From Opimibacter sp041746735 (GTDB lineage: Bacteria > Bacteroidota > Bacteroidia > Chitinophagales > Saprospiraceae), in NCBI GenBank assembly GCA_041746735.1, contig JBGTGP010000018.1, positions 1 to 64,000 on the forward strand: a stretch of DNA of 64,000 nt, in the 5' to 3' direction. Below, piece by piece: positions 32,587 to 44,800 of the stretch. The translations under genes and the position numbers were made by a program. Position 1 is the first letter of the stretch. Each line of letters opens with the position of its first letter. Under the pieces are notes generated by a model. It was not told the origin of the DNA. It made no database searches and worked only from the letters and a program-made list of their open reading frames with translations.

Positions 32587-35500
32587 TTACCGGACTATGG
32601 TAATATCTCCGGTTACCGTTTCCGAACGCCCGTCTTCATATTGTAGTTCTGCTACGTAGACATATACACCGGGCTGCATCACTTCCTCTCTAAATCGGCC
32701 ATCCCATCCTTGTTGCTCTACACCTGGTGTAAGATTGGTTCTTTCCCATAACTGGTTGCCCCAGCGATCATAAATACGCATGAAACTAATATTGGTCAGA
32801 TTGAATCGTCCTGAGATATAGAAGTAGTCATTGATGTTATCCCCGTTTGGCGAGAAAACATTCGGGATGTAGTAGATGCGTGGAACGACTACAGTAAGAC
32901 GCATGGAATCTGTGGCTACACATCCTGCAGTGTCACTGATCATGGCAGAAATGGTGGCACTTGTCGTGGCTATGATCTCAAACACAGGACAACCGGGACA
33001 GAAGACTCCGTTGTATCCACCCCAAGTGATATTCCCAAGATTACCACTGTTCAGATTGGTCGAGATGCTCATTCGCACTGAATCCAAATGAGATACAGTC
33101 CGGTTGGGGCCAATATCCAGTGTCACCAGATCAGGTTGAGCCAGATTGTACACCTGTACAATAGAGCAGCCATTTTGATCAGACACCGTAAGGCTATACT
33201 GCCCTGGTGCCAGCGATGTAAGCATCGTAGATCCGGAGGGGCTTACTGACCATTCGTAGGTGTAAGGTGGTGTTCCGCCATCGACACTATTGATGATCAG
33301 TGCACCATTGTTTTCGCCATGACAGCGGATATTCATCAGGCTTACATCTACGGCGTCAATGATCTCATCGCTTTCATCGATGACAACAGACTCAGCACGT
33401 GTACATCCATTGGCCATATTGCGGATGGTCAGGTTGTAGGTTCCGCCTTGGGACACATTGATATTGGGGCCTGTAGCGCTACCTTCAATAGTACCGTCAG
33501 CTGTGGTCCAGATATAGGTATAACTTCCTGGTGGGGCCAGACTGGATTCGGCGGTCGATATCGGTGTATCACAGTCAATGATGTCACCAGGTGTGATGGT
33601 GATGGCGGCGACTACCGTATCGATATTGATGGTCATCACATCCGAAATTTCACAACCATTACTGATGTCCCGAACGGTCAGGGTATAATCTCCCGTTGCA
33701 TTGGCTGTTGCCCGAATCTGGTCAGTCGGTCCGACCAGGTTACCGTTAGAGGTAGTCCATTGGTATGTGATGGTAGCCCCTGTGGAGGATGCTCCTCCGA
33801 TGACGAAACTTAAACTATCACATGTCAGCATCTTGTCCGGACCGGCATTGGCAGTAGGTATCGATGCATCCTGGGTCACCATTATTGTGGCGCTGTCACG
33901 GCATCCTTCCGGAGTACTGACCAACAATTGGTAGGTTCCGGCCGTGTTTACTGTAGCCATGGCGGTGGAGGCACCACTCATGATATTCCCGTTGGCCGTA
34001 CTCCATTGATAGGATAAAAATCCACCTGAAGAGCCGGAACCATTGAGAACAACTGAACCTGCGGTACAAGTAATAGTAGGGTTTGTATTGCTTATAAAAG
34101 CTGTTGGCGGATCACTGATATTGACTGTCGTACTCGCCAGAAACTCACATCCGTCTTCCATATAGGTATACGTCACCACATGGGCTCCGGCCCCTGCAAG
34201 AGATGGTGAAAATGCACCCGTAACCACATCGGTTACGCCGGGTCCGGCCCACTGGCCTGTTCCGCCATTACCATTGGTGATCGTGACCTGGAGTCCTACG
34301 GGTGGTGTACCCGCATACAGACATATCCCCGGAACAGCAGCAATGCTCAACAACACCGGTGGGCATTCTTTTGCCGTACAAGAGAACGTATCTCTTCTTT
34401 CCGGACAAGGTCCGGCTGACGTTGTAATAATTTCTATGATGACTTCATCACCCTGCATTAATCCTGTAAACTCCATGGAGTTGCCGGTCTGAACACCGGT
34501 GTGGCCGGAAAGAGAGTTGACAGAAGTTGTGCCTACTGGATCAGGTGTCCAAGAGAATACAACATCACTGGTATCCGGCGCACAATTGACGACCGGCGCA
34601 TTAAGCGTTGCCACGACTGTAGTTGATTCTGAAACGATATCCGAGTTACATCCATTTTCACTCACCTGCAATCGCACGGTTTTGGGTCCGGGTGATGCCC
34701 AGCGAATCGTGTAAGGCCCTTCACCGGATCCGGTGACAACCATTCCTGGTGTAAAGGTATAATTGAAGATAGCTGCGGCAGAGGCATTTCCTGTATAGGT
34801 TACCGTCGCAACATCTGTAATACAAATCACTGGATCGATGGTAAAGTCTGCAGTGAGCGAATCAAACACGGTAATCTGATAAGGTGCACTAAAAGGACAA
34901 CCATTGAATAAGGTCGTGAACGTGACTTGATGGAGTCCTGCAGTGGCAACCACGGGATCGAAATGGCCCAGATTGACATCCACGATACCAGGACCTGCCC
35001 ATGTACCGGTACCAGGACTGCCATTAACAAGTGCTTCCAGATCAATGATAGACGGGCTGTTAAGACAGGCGGTGTTGGCGCCTGATAGCTCTATGGTAGG
35101 TGCAGGGCAATCTTCTGCTGAACAAGAATGCATCACTATAATATCCCCGCAGGCATTTCCACTGACGGCCGTAAGTGTGAGCTGCACGGCCTCACTGGGA
35201 TCCAAACCTCCGACAAAAAAAGTAGTACTGTCAATCAGGATACCCGGAGCACCATTGATGGACACGAGATATCCGGTCGCCCCTGTCACAGCATTCCAGC
35301 TAAACTCAACCGAACTGATGGTGGAGGAACAATTTACAACCGGTGGTGAAAAGGTGGTGACATTGATCACCTCAAAGGTATACGCATCAGAACAACCTGG
35401 TTCCTCAATATTCAGACTGACAATTCTACTGCCGGGTGTGTCCCAACTTACAGTATAAGGACCGAGGCCAGTACCTACAAGGGTTGTCGGATTACTGAAA

Positions 35501-37248
35501 TTCCAGGTCACAATCGCTGTTGGACTTGCACTACCGGTAAATGTAATCACGGTAGTGGAATCCGCACAGACCTGCAATTCATAATCAAACGAAGCTACCG
35601 GAGTGGGTTGAATTTCAACATCAAAACAGAAAACAGGTCCATCGCCACATGTATTGGTCGCATAGACACAAATTTCTGAAGGTCCTGCAAAAGTGAAATC
35701 AAACACCGCCTCATTGGAACCGTCCTGGATAATGAAAACATTTGGAGGCCCGCTCCAGGTATAGGAAAAAGGACCACCTGTGGGGGGTACAATGACCTCG
35801 AAAACAACCCCTGCCTGAGCGCAAATTGTGGTATCTGTAAAGCCCAGATTTGGGGCCAACGGCTGGAGTGCGTTTGCGGCAAAACAAAACTGGGGAATAG
35901 GAAAGGTACATGAACCTGCGTTGGTATGAACTGTTGCTGTAAGATCGTAGCAGCCATCTTCTGTGGTGATAAGAACAAGATTATCATGCACCAACTGACC
36001 CCCAAAATACCATTCCCAATCTATCGGGGCATTGAAGGGGACAAGATCCTGGATGAGTGGTGTAAGGTGGAACTCCCCACCTACGCAGGTCAACTCAATA
36101 AAGGCGTCAATATGGGCGAGGGTCAATTCGAGCTCAGCAGTAGAGTCACAACCATTGAGTCCTTGACCAGGGTATTGCAGCAAAAAGGTCCCGGCGTCAT
36201 AATAGGTGGTGCCTTCATAGATGTAGGATTCCCCGCAATGAAGGATATCTAATTGACCTACGGGAACGCTGGGATATAGATTCACCATCCAGGTACTGTC
36301 ATACGTACAACCATTGGGATCTGTAAATGTCCTGTGATAACTACCCGGACCCGAAATGGTCAACGGACCCCAATTGATGGGAAAATCCTCAGGGCAAAGG
36401 GTAATCGGGTTTTTAATTTCCGGTGGAATCGCGTACACTTCAAAAGGAAAACATACCTGGTGATCCATCGTATCACAGCCGCTAAAGGCCTGAACACAAG
36501 CCTGATATATCCCGGGAGGCCACCCGGCCGGAACACTTACTGTAGTTGTAGGCAACGTTGAGGTAATAGGCATATTGGGTGGAGTCCAGGGAAGAAACCA
36601 CATATAACCATGTGCATTTCCTACCTGTGGAGAGGCATTTAATGTCATATTGGCAAAGCCTTGACATACATAGTCCGGTACAGCTTCTCCCTGGGTGACG
36701 TCTTCATATAGCCCTGGCAACTCAATACCAGCAACAAAATTGATAGTGTACTCACAAGTAGCCCCGGAACTGCCATCGATTAATAACCATATTGGATTGC
36801 CGGGAATAAGACCGCAAGTTGTCAGCATCATAGTCTGCCCTACGCCGGCACCCGGATTACAAGACAATACATCAGAATTGACCCAAGGGCATGCCCCGAT
36901 AATGGCTGCCTGAAGAGCATTTCCGGAATTGCAGGAATTCACGTAAATATGTATCGTGACACATGGCTCAGTTGGAACAACCAGAAAATACTGAGGGTTA
37001 TGTACGGCGGTGTTAGATCCGCACCAGCCATTACAACAAAAATACTGGTTGTTCAACGTTTCATAACAAGCATTATTCAAACACACAAAGGGTGCAGATT
37101 CACAGTCGATCGTGGGTAATTGATCGGGGGGATTGCATTGGGTGCTGACCTTGAGTGGGAGAGTCAGTAGTACTAAAAATACACATATGACCCTAAAAAG
37201 AGGGAAAATCTTGGGTGAAATCATGCTTTTACTTGTTTTACAGTTCAT
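32587..37248 (-). CDS. Giant secreted protein A with type IX 'type B' sorting domain
   Basis: About 1553 residues from the ATG at 37248 (an alternative ATG at 37224 gives a shorter signal peptide). The signal peptide contains FPLFRVICVFLVLLTLPL. A Cys-rich N-terminal domain of about 170 residues follows (CNGWCGSN, TCEYTINF). The body is a series of PKD/Ig-like modules with recurring YQWTTxNG and GxYxLTVxxxxxGC patterns. Then comes a SprB-like repeat (NIRCHGENNGALIINSVDGG) and the last ~95 residues form the gliding-motility C-terminal domain (YYIPNVFSPNGDNINDYF, YDRWGNQLW, WDGRF). That domain directs export by the type IX system. It lies in a row of three such genes and is probably a surface adhesin. 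Confidence 0.9.
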   Translation of the reverse strand: MNCKTSKSMISPKIFPLFRVICVFLVLLTLPLKVSTQCNPPDQLPTIDCESAPFVCLNNACYETLNNQYFCCNGWCGSNTAVHNPQYFLVVPTEPCVTIHIYVNSCNSGNALQAAIIGACPWVNSDVLSCNPGAGVGQTMMLTTCGLIPGNPIWLLIDGSSGATCEYTINFVAGIELPGLYEDVTQGEAVPDYVCQGFANMTLNASPQVGNAHGYMWFLPWTPPNMPITSTLPTTTVSVPAGWPPGIYQACVQAFSGCDTMDHQVCFPFEVYAIPPEIKNPITLCPEDFPINWGPLTISGPGSYHRTFTDPNGCTYDSTWMVNLYPSVPVGQLDILHCGESYIYEGTTYYDAGTFLLQYPGQGLNGCDSTAELELTLAHIDAFIELTCVGGEFHLTPLIQDLVPFNAPIDWEWYFGGQLVHDNLVLITTEDGCYDLTATVHTNAGSCTFPIPQFCFAANALQPLAPNLGFTDTTICAQAGVVFEVIVPPTGGPFSYTWSGPPNVFIIQDGSNEAVFDFTFAGPSEICVYATNTCGDGPVFCFDVEIQPTPVASFDYELQVCADSTTVITFTGSASPTAIVTWNFSNPTTLVGTGLGPYTVSWDTPGSRIVSLNIEEPGCSDAYTFEVINVTTFSPPVVNCSSTISSVEFSWNAVTGATGYLVSINGAPGILIDSTTFFVGGLDPSEAVQLTLTAVSGNACGDIIVMHSCSAEDCPAPTIELSGANTACLNSPSIIDLEALVNGSPGTGTWAGPGIVDVNLGHFDPVVATAGLHQVTFTTLFNGCPFSAPYQITVFDSLTADFTIDPVICITDVATVTYTGNASAAAIFNYTFTPGMVVTGSGEGPYTIRWASPGPKTVRLQVSENGCNSDIVSESTTVVATLNAPVVNCAPDTSDVVFSWTPDPVGTTSVNSLSGHTGVQTGNSMEFTGLMQGDEVIIEIITTSAGPCPERRDTFSCTAKECPPVLLSIAAVPGICLYAGTPPVGLQVTITNGNGGTGQWAGPGVTDVVTGAFSPSLAGAGAHVVTYTYMEDGCEFLASTTVNISDPPTAFISNTNPTITCTAGSVVLNGSGSSGGFLSYQWSTANGNIMSGASTAMATVNTAGTYQLLVSTPEGCRDSATIMVTQDASIPTANAGPDKMLTCDSLSFVIGGASSTGATITYQWTTSNGNLVGPTDQIRATANATGDYTLTVRDISNGCEISDVMTINIDTVVAAITITPGDIIDCDTPISTAESSLAPPGSYTYIWTTADGTIEGSATGPNINVSQGGTYNLTIRNMANGCTRAESVVIDESDEIIDAVDVSLMNIRCHGENNGALIINSVDGGTPPYTYEWSVSPSGSTMLTSLAPGQYSLTVSDQNGCSIVQVYNLAQPDLVTLDIGPNRTVSHLDSVRMSISTNLNSGNLGNITWGGYNGVFCPGCPVFEIIATTSATISAMISDTAGCVATDSMRLTVVVPRIYYIPNVFSPNGDNINDYFYISGRFNLTNISFMRIYDRWGNQLWERTNLTPGVEQQGWDGRFREEVMQPGVYVYVAELQYEDGRSETVTGDITIVR

Positions 37249-37353
37249 TATCTCTTGCTCGGATAAAATTATAAATAATTCTCCTTTCAGAGGCAATATT
37301 ATCCAATTTAGGTTTGGCAAGGGGCTGAAACACAAAAATATATGGTTGAACCG

Positions 37354-40300
37354 TTACCGTATCAAGGTAATATCTCCCCTGAAGATGCCTTTACGTCCAT
37401 TTATCATTTCAAGCTCCAGCAGGTAAGGAAAGACGCCAGGGTTGGTAAACTCACCCGTTGTGGCCCGCCCATCCCAGAATACAGAAGGATCATCAGGCTC
37501 AAAATTCGTCTTTCCATATACCGCATTACCCCACCTGTCAAATATGATCCATCTAAGTACCTTTTCGATGCCTGAGCTATGAAAAATTCTAACCTCATCA
37601 TTGATCCCATCTCCATTGGGAGTAAAAACATTGGGGATAAAGTACCGGGGTTTCTCCACCACAAATACAGTCACCTGATCCGAACGTACACATCCCGTCA
37701 CGGAAATGACGGTATAGGTATAGGCAGAGGTCTCCCATGGAGCGACATCAACGGACATACATGGATCGCATAAAACGATACCCAGGGAGTCCCACTGATC
37801 CCTCAACATACCTGATACGGGAAGATCTGTCATTCCGGTTAACAGTATTGATTCGCCGAGAAATATCTCAAGGTCCGGACCCGCATCTACTGTAAACGGC
37901 AGTGTAGGTTCGATCAAGATTGTTGTGTCATACTCGCATCCTTCTGCATCCGTTATTTGCAACAGATATATCCCCGGACTGAGCCCTCCAAACACAGGTG
38001 CCGCCTGAACTGGACCATTGTTCAGCCTGAACAGAAAGGGACCTACTCCACCCATAAAACCCGTAACCTCAATACCAGCATTATGATCCCCACTACAAGC
38101 CGCTGGACGTATGTCAGCTTCGATCGACCGCAAAGCATCAGGTGACTCCGTCACATGATACGACGCTGTGTCCTTGCATCCGTTATCCATCCGTTCCACA
38201 ACCAGAAAGTAGATGCCTGTATCATACGCATTGATCATCGGCAGTACCGGATCACTCAGGATGCTTCCACCAATAGAAGACCATGCATAACTCAGTCCCG
38301 ATGGAAATGAACTGGTACCATCTAACCGTATATCCCGCAGCTGACATCGCACTTCTCCTACCAACTGTATGCTCGCCACAGGAGAGATCGTATCAAATGG
38401 GACTGTGATCGTATCTCTGGATTCGCAACCAAACGAATTGAGGATAGAGACAATGAATGGACCGGGGCTGGATACTGTCAATATCGAGTTTGTCCCAATC
38501 GTATCACCTGCCTGATCAATCCAGTATATCTCAAAATTCGATGTACTCGTCGTAGCGGAAATTTCAGCAGAATTCGTCCGGCATGTGATTACATCTGATA
38601 TGGCTTCCACTGCCGAATAAACGAGCGGACCAAACATGATGGAATCAAAAGCCGAACATTGATTCGGTCCTCTCACCTCCACCACATAAATGCCAGGCAA
38701 AACCACTTCCAATGTCGAATCAGTGGATAAGATCTGATTGAATTCATCCGTCCATATATACGTCAATCCTCCATCTGCAGATACCACACTGACTGTTGCG
38801 GGTCGGTCACATCTCAGGGAGTCTGTTACAATCGAAAAAACAGGCTGGACATAATTACTATCGACCAACAGTTCAGTAATAGCGGCACAGCCATTCGCCC
38901 CGGTTACCGTCAGTTGATAATACCCAGCTTCCGTAACCGAGACCTCCCTGACGCCAAGAGCTATTATTCCAGGTCCGCTCCAGTCATAGGAGACAACAGG
39001 ATCAAGGCTTTCAAAACGAATCTGTACGGTATCCTGGCAAATGAGTGTATCCGTTTCGGTGATAACGTAGGGTCGTAACGTGTCAAACGGAATCTGAATT
39101 CTCCAAATACCAATACAACCATTCTCCCCCACTCCAACTAACCGATGCTCCCCGGGCAAATCTGACATAAGCGTTGGACCAGGTACAGTCGTCATATCCG
39201 GAAGTTCCCAGTATACATTGGAATAGGAAAATCCTGCGAGAGGAATAAATTGGAGTTCTGCCACCGGATTCAGGCATGAGATAGTATCGGACCTGTAATC
39301 AAATGATGGAACAGCAAAATCCTGTGCTACCCGGATATCCACAAGTATCTCGCAACCAGAATGAGTATCGGTGACCATCACGGTATACACTCCGGCTACC
39401 CCTACCCGAATGGATGCTAAGCCTGTGTCGGGCCCGGTATAATTAAGCCACTCAAACAAATCCGCTTCCGGTGAAAGAATACCAATTTGCACCGTATCGG
39501 TGGCACAATTGATCGTATCGGTGAAGGTGGTATAGTCAAAGATGTCATCGCCCAAAACGATTTCAACCACCTGTGAATTTCTGCACCCGTTGGGGGCGTT
39601 GACTGTAGCTCTGTAAAACCCAGGTTCGATCACCTGAATAGACGGCTGTGATCCATAATAGCCCAGTGGTCCATTCCACGCAAATAAAGCGCCAGACGTC
39701 ATAGACGAAACACTGAGGGTGATGATTTCATTGCAGTTGAGCGTATCTCCCGGCGACATCATCATGTCCGGTAAAGCAAAATCACCATCAAACAAATAGG
39801 TGAAATTTCGCTGACAACCATTGGCATAGGTAGCCGTGAGCATATAAAGGCCTGCATCTGATATGAATGGCCTTGCAGCGGTAGAAATAAATCCATTCGG
39901 CCCAGTCCACAACCAACTTCTAACCACAGCCTGCAATGAAACTCCCAACTCCAATGTCATGTTTTGACAATTTTTGCCAAGAGGGATGATACTCATATCC
40001 ACAGTGGCTGTATCTATACCTATATCAAGGATTCGTGTTGTCGTACATCCATTGAGGTTCGTTACAGCTATAGTGTATTGGCCTGGTAGTGTTACATTAA
40101 TGTCAGCCGTGGACGCTGAGAATCCGGATGGTCCGGTCCAACTCACCGAAGCATTGGAGGGGACAAAAACAGGATGTATATCCAGTGTCGGGTTAGTGCA
40201 GCTAAGAGTTCCGCCAGTCACAAGTACCTGTGGATATCCCTGATCGGCCAGTACGATCACACTCCCATTTCCGCTACAGAGTCCATCGGTGATTTGTACA

Positions 40301-41589
40301 AAATACTGCCCGGGCTGATTGACCATGATCACCGGGGTAGTTGAAGGTGATGTGATATTCCCTGTCGTTGTGGTCCATTGATAAGTAAAGGGACCTGCTG
40401 CACCTGTTCCTGTGGATGAAAGTGGAATGGATCCTTGCCCGCAGGAGATCATCCCCGGAGGATCGATCGTCACCGATAAGGGTCTGGGGTTAATACTAAT
40501 TTCATACACGGTATCACATAAGCCCGGGCCATCAATGACCAGGAAAAAAAGTCCCGTCGTCGAATAGGTCTGTCCCCTGAAAACAAATTGCTCCCCCTGA
40601 CACAAAGTGGTCCCAATCTGTGTGGTATCAGGTCGAGCCAGGACTGTAAGTGCCAGACAGTTGGTCGTCAACTGACCGCATACAATACCGGCATCAAGGG
40701 CTTGCTCCAACAGATCCAGATCTCCGGCTGACAGAAGGTTGTTCAGAGAGGCCTGGTCAACAGTAGCATAGCTTATTCCGCAAATAGAATAATTACCTGC
40801 GGGAGGTGTTGCAGAAAATGCACTTCCACTTTGCAGTATCGAATTGCCGGATACCAGAATGTATTCATAGCTGTAAAGTGCAGCGGGAGGAATATTTCCA
40901 CCGAAGTCTATGGAAATGGATGATGACTGGACGGATTCACCACTACATACAGTCAATGTTGATGGAGAAAGTGTCCCGCCATTCGGAGCACATTCTGTAC
41001 AATCCAGACCCAGTGGATCACAAAATATTAAGGCAGCACTGGCGACCATTCCGGTTTGAAACTCATCATGATCCTGTAGCACCAATTGCCAAAGTCCATT
41101 GGCTGAACCGGAATTAAAATTTTCTAAACATCCGATATGCGGATGGTAGGTTCCGGAATATGGTGTTATGGATTGCCATGCCTGAAGGTTGGACCATAGA
41201 GGTGTAAAGCCGGCATCCGGAGCGGCCGGGGTCCCGCATGGAACGAAATCGATATTCCACCTGGTTAAGTTTGTTATGCCTGTGGTAATCGTGGAAGGAC
41301 CAATGAGGGTCACTATAGTGCCGGAAGGTGAAATAAGTGTGATGGTCAAATCACCCAGGTATTCATGCATAAAATCAATTTCAACGCCACATATTCCTTG
41401 CGTAGGACTGGACAAGTTGGGATTAGCGAGGCCGGATACATGGAAAAAGATCGTCGCAGTCCCATTGTCAGGTATGATAAGGGGTTCACTGAAAGTACAT
41501 TGACCCGTCAACTGATTCAGAGAAAGAAAGAAACTTAATATACAATACACGATCACACAGAGGGTCGGGGAATTCCCGAAACGTTTCAT
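37354..41589 (-). CDS. Giant secreted protein B: P-type convertase domain, Ig-like repeats, type IX sorting domain
   Basis: About 1411 residues from the ATG at 41589, which gives a signal peptide MKRFGNSPTLCVIVYCILSF; in-frame codons further upstream are unlikely starts. Residues about 30-190 form a P/proprotein-convertase-type domain (FMHEYLGDLTITLISPSGT, GLWQLVLQDHDE), a beta sandwich usually attached to proteases. No protease domain is present here. Many Ig/PKD-like modules follow with Cys pairs about 40 residues apart. The C-terminal ~90 residues are the type B sorting domain (YFIPNVFTPNGDGINDEV, FDRWGNAVYG, WDGRA). Probably a surface or released adhesin. Confidence 0.9.
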   Translation of the reverse strand: MKRFGNSPTLCVIVYCILSFFLSLNQLTGQCTFSEPLIIPDNGTATIFFHVSGLANPNLSSPTQGICGVEIDFMHEYLGDLTITLISPSGTIVTLIGPSTITTGITNLTRWNIDFVPCGTPAAPDAGFTPLWSNLQAWQSITPYSGTYHPHIGCLENFNSGSANGLWQLVLQDHDEFQTGMVASAALIFCDPLGLDCTECAPNGGTLSPSTLTVCSGESVQSSSISIDFGGNIPPAALYSYEYILVSGNSILQSGSAFSATPPAGNYSICGISYATVDQASLNNLLSAGDLDLLEQALDAGIVCGQLTTNCLALTVLARPDTTQIGTTLCQGEQFVFRGQTYSTTGLFFLVIDGPGLCDTVYEISINPRPLSVTIDPPGMISCGQGSIPLSSTGTGAAGPFTYQWTTTTGNITSPSTTPVIMVNQPGQYFVQITDGLCSGNGSVIVLADQGYPQVLVTGGTLSCTNPTLDIHPVFVPSNASVSWTGPSGFSASTADINVTLPGQYTIAVTNLNGCTTTRILDIGIDTATVDMSIIPLGKNCQNMTLELGVSLQAVVRSWLWTGPNGFISTAARPFISDAGLYMLTATYANGCQRNFTYLFDGDFALPDMMMSPGDTLNCNEIITLSVSSMTSGALFAWNGPLGYYGSQPSIQVIEPGFYRATVNAPNGCRNSQVVEIVLGDDIFDYTTFTDTINCATDTVQIGILSPEADLFEWLNYTGPDTGLASIRVGVAGVYTVMVTDTHSGCEILVDIRVAQDFAVPSFDYRSDTISCLNPVAELQFIPLAGFSYSNVYWELPDMTTVPGPTLMSDLPGEHRLVGVGENGCIGIWRIQIPFDTLRPYVITETDTLICQDTVQIRFESLDPVVSYDWSGPGIIALGVREVSVTEAGYYQLTVTGANGCAAITELLVDSNYVQPVFSIVTDSLRCDRPATVSVVSADGGLTYIWTDEFNQILSTDSTLEVVLPGIYVVEVRGPNQCSAFDSIMFGPLVYSAVEAISDVITCRTNSAEISATTSTSNFEIYWIDQAGDTIGTNSILTVSSPGPFIVSILNSFGCESRDTITVPFDTISPVASIQLVGEVRCQLRDIRLDGTSSFPSGLSYAWSSIGGSILSDPVLPMINAYDTGIYFLVVERMDNGCKDTASYHVTESPDALRSIEADIRPAACSGDHNAGIEVTGFMGGVGPFLFRLNNGPVQAAPVFGGLSPGIYLLQITDAEGCEYDTTILIEPTLPFTVDAGPDLEIFLGESILLTGMTDLPVSGMLRDQWDSLGIVLCDPCMSVDVAPWETSAYTYTVISVTGCVRSDQVTVFVVEKPRYFIPNVFTPNGDGINDEVRIFHSSGIEKVLRWIIFDRWGNAVYGKTNFEPDDPSVFWDGRATTGEFTNPGVFPYLLELEMINGRKGIFRGDITLIR

Positions 41590-41696
41590 GTGGATTGTGT
41601 TCTCAGTTTGTACCGCCATACCATCTTTTTGGGTAAAAAAGGTGCTTTTTGATGTCCTCAGGGGAGAGGCTTGGAGCTGGTAATGTCGTTGAATTT

Positions 41697-41730
41697 TGAA
41701 AAAGAGCCCTCCAATTTGTGAGGAGGGCTC
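41697..41730 (-). terminator. Second terminator hairpin behind giant gene C
   Basis: GAGCCCTCC (41704-41712) pairs with GGAGGGCTC (41722-41730); on the minus strand a T run follows at 41703-41698. It lies between genes C and B and suggests that B has its own transcript. Confidence 0.8.
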
Positions 41731-41761
41731 AAAAAACAAGAGAAATGGGCAAGTAATGATA

Positions 41762-41792
41762 TTAAAGACGGGCATCATAAAGATGCCCGTCT
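41762..41792 (-). terminator. First terminator hairpin behind giant gene C
   Basis: AGACGGGCATC (41766-41776) pairs perfectly with GATGCCCGTCT (41782-41792) across a five-base loop, 13 bases after the stop codon, with a short T-rich tail on the minus strand. With the next hairpin it makes a tandem terminator. Confidence 0.8.
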
Positions 41793-41804
41793 CGCTATTT
41801 CGTA

Positions 41805-44800
41805 TTATCGTATGATCGTGACATCACCGGCGATATTATCCACCAGACCGTCACCATACACTATTTCAAATCGATATACATACACCCCGGGATTGAGACG
41901 CTCTCCATTGAAGGTTCCATCCCACCCTTCCTGCGGTACGTTCGGATCAAAATTCGACTTCCTGAACACCAGTTCACCCCAACGGGTATAAATCTCCAGC
42001 AAGGAAATCTCCTTTACATCCGAATCGGTATACAAGGTAAAATAATCATTGAGATTATCCCCATTTGGACTGAATACATTTGGAATATAGACATCGCGCT
42101 TCCGGATCACGAGATACGAAATTGATTTCGTGATTTTACAGCCGCGGATATCATATGCTTCCACCGTAATTACTCCTGCGAGATACGCTTCGAAGATGAT
42201 CTCTGTGCAATTGATACAGATAATACTGTCCTTACTCTTCCAAACGATGGAATCCGGCGTGGATGATGAACCACTGAACAAATAACTAAACCGGACAATA
42301 TCACCCAGATCGAAAATCAGATCTCCATTGACATAATCTACAATCGTCAGATCGACGACGACAAGCGGCAGTATCGTAAAAGACTCTTCAATCTTACAGC
42401 CTGAGGCATCGGTGACTTCAATCGTATAATCGCCCGGAGGAATATTATTGAACACGGGCGAACTTACTGGTGGAGCTCCATTCAGAGAATAGGTGTAAGG
42501 GGCTGTACCGCCTACCACCGCTGACACTTGCATGGAGCCCGGCGGATCGCCTACGCAGTCAGGCGACCTGACGAGCAGGATGAGATCGGTCGGAAACTCG
42601 CCTACCTGATCTATTGTCACCTGGTCGGTGGCCGTGCACCCGGTAAGTTCATTGGTGACCAGTAATATATATGTACCCGCTGCGGTAGCCGTAGCGATTC
42701 TCTGATCCTCATTCATCACGATACCGTCAACGGTGGTCCACAGGTAGGAGAAGTTAGCTCCAACACTGGTGCCATTCCCTCCAAGTGTTGCAGATGGAGT
42801 AACACAATTCAGGGTGGCCGTATTTCCGGCATCCGCGACGGGATTAGCTTCAATGACGATTTCGACCGTGGTGACATCATCCGGACATGGCCCGGGCCCC
42901 ATAATAATGTAATCAAACGTATAAATACCCGGGGGCAGATTTACAATCGTAAACCTTCCCAATGGCTGATTGAATGCGCCTCCGGTACTCGGAAACTGTG
43001 AAGTTTCGATCCACATACCTCCATTATCTGCTCCGATAAGAAGTGAAACGAGGTTGACGACTTCATTTTCACCTGCGCAGAATTGCAGAGGCGCGGCAGC
43101 CATACCGGCTGTTGGATTTCGCAAAACATTAACTGTAACCGTAGCAGCATCATTGCAGTATGCCGGCAAGCCGGACACCTGATACTGCAATGTATACACT
43201 CCTGGATTGGCGTTTGCTGCCTGGAAACGATCCACCGGAACAATGGTGCCTGGATTAGCACCCGGAGGGGTGGAGATAATGCTCCATGTACCACCGGTTG
43301 GTGTTTGTGGCAGTAGCAGGGTATTGAGATTGATAGCGCCCAGGTCATTGCACAAATCGGGTGCATCAAAAAGACTGACCACCGGACATGCACATGGCAC
43401 TACGGTCACGGTGAGCGTGTAGGTCTGTTCGACACAGGGAGGTGTTGCCGAATTGGTGGTATACCTGAAGGTATAGGTCCCCTGGTTAAGTCCGTTAAAA
43501 TTAACGCTGGATGGATTGCCCAGACCTACCGGAGACGGGCCTGATGTTTGGGCCCATGCACCTCCCATATCACCTGCGGTAACGAATGTGGTAAAATTCA
43601 AAATCGTAGAGGGTCCTCCCGGCTCTTGTATATCACAAACCGTGGCAGATGGAGTGACGACTGCGAAAGGCGATGTATAGCCAACGACAGTAAAGTCATC
43701 CTCTCCAAAACAACCAGAGTTACTGCTGACTGTAACACTATACGTTCCCGGCATATTGACCGTGACCATTTGAGTTGTACCCAAGCCGTGACTCCATATA
43801 TAATTGTCGAAGCCCGGACCTGCATTGAGTATTGCAGTACCGTTGTCACATATAGCTCCATTGCCTGTGATATTGGGACTCAGAATACTGTTTTCATCTG
43901 TCATGACAGTATCGAACGCGATACACCCATCCGCATCAATGACAATGACGGAGACTTCACCTTCTGTGTTGACGGTAATCTGGTCTGCCGTTTCACCAGT
44001 AGACCAAAGAACTGATGCATATCCTCCAGGTACAGCAAGTGTAGCCTGATCACCCGGGCAGAAGACAAAAGAACCTGTGATCGTCACCGTCTCCTGGTAT
44101 GGTGAATTGACGGTCATCGATGCGGTATTTGTACATCCATTGCTGTCTGTGATGGTCACCGTGTAAGGTCCCTGCGCATTGACCGTAATACCCGATGTTG
44201 TTTCTGTTGTGCTCCATTCGTAGGCAACATATCCTGAAGTTGCATTCAGTTGTGTAGTACCTCCCACACAGAAATTGGGATTACCCGTGACAGCTATGAA
44301 AGGTACCGGGTGATTGGAAACGGTGAATGCCGCATTGGCTATACAGCCGGATTGATCTACCACCGTAACGGTGTACGTACCTGGTAAGGAGGTCGAAATC
44401 GTCTGCGTTGTGGCACTTCCTGCGTTGGCTGACCACAAATAGCTCATATAAGGTCCGCCCGCATCGAGCGTAGTAGATTCCGAGGTGGTACAGATCAGAT
44501 CATTCCCGGTAATCTGTGGAACAAAAGGTGCTTCTATGATATCAATAGTGGCGATAGCCTGACAACCGAAGCTATTGGTTACCGTCACGGAGTAGGATCC
44601 TTCCTCCACCATTATAATTCTGGTCGTCTCATTTGTACTCCAGAGGTAAGTAATATATCCGGCTCCGGCATCCAAAGTGGCCTGAACATTAGCACAGATT
44701 TGGGTTGGTCCGGTAATGGTCGCCACAAAATCACCTGAAGAAATTTCAATACTATCAACACCGCTACATCCTATATCATCGATGACCGTCACATAATACG

